Source of the DNA: Nitzschia sp. DOCU1
Lineage: Eukaryota; Bacillariophyta; Bacillariophyceae; Bacillariales; Bacillariaceae
NCBI GenBank assembly: GCA_951394045.1
Contig: OX595986.1
Span: 4,927,534-4,991,533 of the forward strand
Direction: 5' to 3'
Length of the DNA stretch: 64,000 bases
Positions 61,979-64,000 of this stretch are shown here, one piece after another (the first letter of the stretch is position 1; each line of letters opens with the position of its first letter). The position numbers were made by a program, and so were the translations under genes. The notes below the pieces were generated by a model. It was not told the origin of the DNA. It worked only from the letters and a program-made list of their open reading frames with translations, and did not search any database.

Positions 61979-64000
61979 CGGGCACGGGGGACGACACAAG
62001 CACCAGAAAGTTTAATTCATAAAAATACATCAACGACATGGACTAATCTTTCTCGTGTAGGAGCGGCCCCCCAACTACGAGCACTCAGAGTGGACCAACA
62101 ACACGCAGGTGTTTTTGCGGCATCATCCGCCACAGAAGAAGAAGAGAAACGAGCGAAATTAGGAGTCATGGACGACGGCACAAAGCCAGTTCAGGTACCA
62201 AAACGCGCCTGGCGAGCGCAAGTGAAAAATGTATACCAAGAAGAAGAAACACAGGACCTGGCGGAGGATCTTGGGTGGTTATTCGAGGATCAAGGACGAA
62301 CTGTGGTCAAACAAAAAGCAGGCCCAGCACCAAGAACGGACGTAATTAATTACCTCGAAGACGAACACAGAAAAGAGTTCGACGACAACATTCAGTGGCG
62401 CAACTGCCCAGAGGAATATCAAGGCGCAATCGAGGCGATCATAAAGGCATACTGGGATGTATTTATCAAAGCCGGCATGAAGCGCCACATCCTGGGATAT
62501 GCCTTCAACATTGACACTGCAAAAATACAACCAGTTTGTTGCAAGCAGCCACGGTACGGCCCGCACGAGGCCAGAGTTATTAGACAACTGGTCCAAGTAT
62601 TGGAAGACAAAGGTTTGGTGGAGGATGACGAAGGACCATGGGGCGCGATGGTCGTATTAGCTGCCAAGCCAAACCAAGGACATGTACATTGGACGGAATA
62701 TGTTTTCCGACTGTGCGTATCATATCGCAATCTGAATGCGGTCACCAGACCATTTGCATGCTTCATCATGCGATGCGACGACGCGGTCGAAGACATAGGG
62801 GACGCAAGACATTTTATCACGTTGGATTTAGATGCGGGATATTGGCAAGTGGCTATGCACGAAGCGGCAAAAGAAAAGACGGCGTTCTTCGTACCAGAAG
62901 GAAAAAAGCACTGGAAAGTAATGCCAATGGGCATCCTCAATGCCCATGCCTTCTTCGTGGCAATGTCAACAGACTTTAAACGAGAGTGGAATCAACGGTT
63001 CCAAAAAGACCCATCGGCAGCAATTACCACAATGATACAAGTGCTGGAACGCAACAAGAGACTAGTCAAGACGATGGGCATCGAAAGGAAAATTGGGGAA
63101 ATGAAGCGTGACCTTCACATCGCGGCAGCCGAGGGAAACCCAGATTCCAAGGTCATCGTGGACGACGTGATGATCCATGACCGCAACCCTGTTTCGCTGC
63201 TGGCATACTTTGTGGCCATTTTAGAAGTATACAAAAGGTACAGAGTCACCGTGAATCTACGAAAAGCAAGGTTCTTTCCAGATCGAGCCGAATTCGTGGG
63301 AATCGACATAATGCCCGAGGGCAACATGCCGGCGAAGTCCAAATACGAACCCATCAACAATCTTGGACCGCCGCTAAACTTCACCGACATTCGGACGCTA
63401 ATCGGACTGATCGGGTTTTATCAGAATTGGATACCACACTACGAATGCGAGGTCGCAATCTTCAGGGAGCTACTAAAGAAAGAGCCAAGCCCAGGAACAG
63501 CGACTAAAGAAGAAGCCCAAGCGTTACTAAAAACAGAATGGAAAAGGGAACATGACGAGCAATTAGGAAGACTGAAACAAGCGATCCTGTCGGGCCCGGT
63601 ACTAAAAAGACCAGACTCGAATCGGAGATTCTTTTTGAAAACGGATTGGTCGAAGGACGCCATGGGATCGGCGTTATTGCAAGCCGAAACGTCGGAAGAA
63701 GCAGAAGAAGCATTACTGCGGGAAGCAGAGGGCGACAAATGTGAATTCGACAAAACGTTGTCGGGACTGAGACTACGTCCGATTTTGTTCATGTCGCGAA
63801 AATGCAAGGGACCAGAACGAGATTATCACTCATACGTAGGAGAAGCCGCCTGCGGGAGGTGGGCGATGCGGAAACTCCGTAAATGGCTTGTAGGACGAGA
63901 ATTCACATGGATCACGGACTGCAGTGGGTTAACAAAATTCTTCGAGGGGGAAGCCAACATCACTCACACGACCCAAAGGTGGAGAATGGAATTGCTGGCG
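61979..64000 (+). mobile_element. Ty3/gypsy-type retroelement: reverse transcriptase and RNase H, continues off the window
   Basis: The frame is open from the UGA to the right edge. RT motifs in order: FITLDLDAGYWQVAMHE, KTAFFVP, VMPMGILNAHAFF, KVIVDDVMIH with catalytic Asp pair at 63161-63166, and FVGIDIMPEG; then the connection (LIGLIGFYQNWIPHYE) and RNase H (FFLKTDWSKDAMGSALLQ, ILFMSRKC, DYHSYVGEAACGRWAM). The order RT-RNase H with this GFYQNWIP block is that of Ty3/gypsy, not copia. The integrase should follow outside. An unusually long insert (about 50 residues) lies between PMGILNA and VDD. No stop or frameshift seen, so this part may be recent. Confidence 0.88.

Noticed and set aside
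1..64000. CRISPR arrays, rRNA genes, bacterial operons
   Set aside because: No spaced direct-repeat array or rRNA sequence was seen, and introns plus organelle leaders show a eukaryotic nuclear region.

Overview
The window is nuclear DNA of a diatom, probably a pennate one. The evidence is a silicic acid transporter with paired EGxQ/GRQ motifs, several proteins with a signal peptide plus a bipartite-type plastid leader, a divergent HSF-type regulator, a protein of the diatom VSFDLSS type, short (72-122 nt) spliceosomal introns, and stramenopile-style multidomain fusions. Genes are dense, on both strands, and mostly intron-poor. Without database access the species cannot be named.

Layout. 1-13 kb: end of an unknown Ser/Thr-rich protein; a CPSF30-like mRNA 3'-end factor joining CCCH fingers, a YTH domain and a DCD domain; a mitochondrial BioD-like P-loop protein; acyl-CoA-binding protein; a plastid membrane protein; an HSF-type factor; a secreted, probably GPI-anchored fasciclin protein. 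13-30 kb: a coiled-coil protein with a candidate myristoylation site; a single-ORF receptor of class C 7TM - inositol 5-phosphatase - C2 design; a RidA protein; a plastid desaturase-like enzyme; a broken thioredoxin-fold (VKOR/LTO1-type) pseudogene; the silicic acid transporter; a SEC14-like protein. 30-54 kb: a four-exon gene that fuses a cysteine-desulfurase-like PLP enzyme, two GYF-like modules and a TtcA-type tRNA 2-thiolase; several unknown proteins; a six-hairpin-type membrane protein; a tiny secreted Cys-rich peptide; a sulfotransferase-like protein; a protein with a candidate PCNA-binding box; a plastid protein. 54-57.5 kb: a large Pro/Ser/Thr-rich type II membrane protein with 126-bp tandem repeats.

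57.5-64 kb is a degraded, repeat-rich zone. A deleted desaturase copy is joined to an ABCA transporter fragment. This is followed by a palindromic LTR pair whose spacer holds the reverse complement of a tRNA-Arg 3' half including CCA, then a 3' end of a retroelement on the minus strand, and finally a 5'-truncated Ty3/gypsy-type protease-RT-RNase H polyprotein on the plus strand that runs off the window. A single in-frame UGA-CGG separates protease from RT.

The strongest candidates for undescribed biology are the desulfurase-TtcA fusion (sulfur source and tRNA thiolase on one chain), the GPCR-phosphatase-C2 receptor, the CCCH-YTH-DCD factor, and the LTR/tRNA-half palindrome, which looks like a frozen reverse-transcription intermediate. 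Splice sites given here were read by eye from GT/GC-AG signals, reading-frame continuity and family motifs; transcript data have not been seen.
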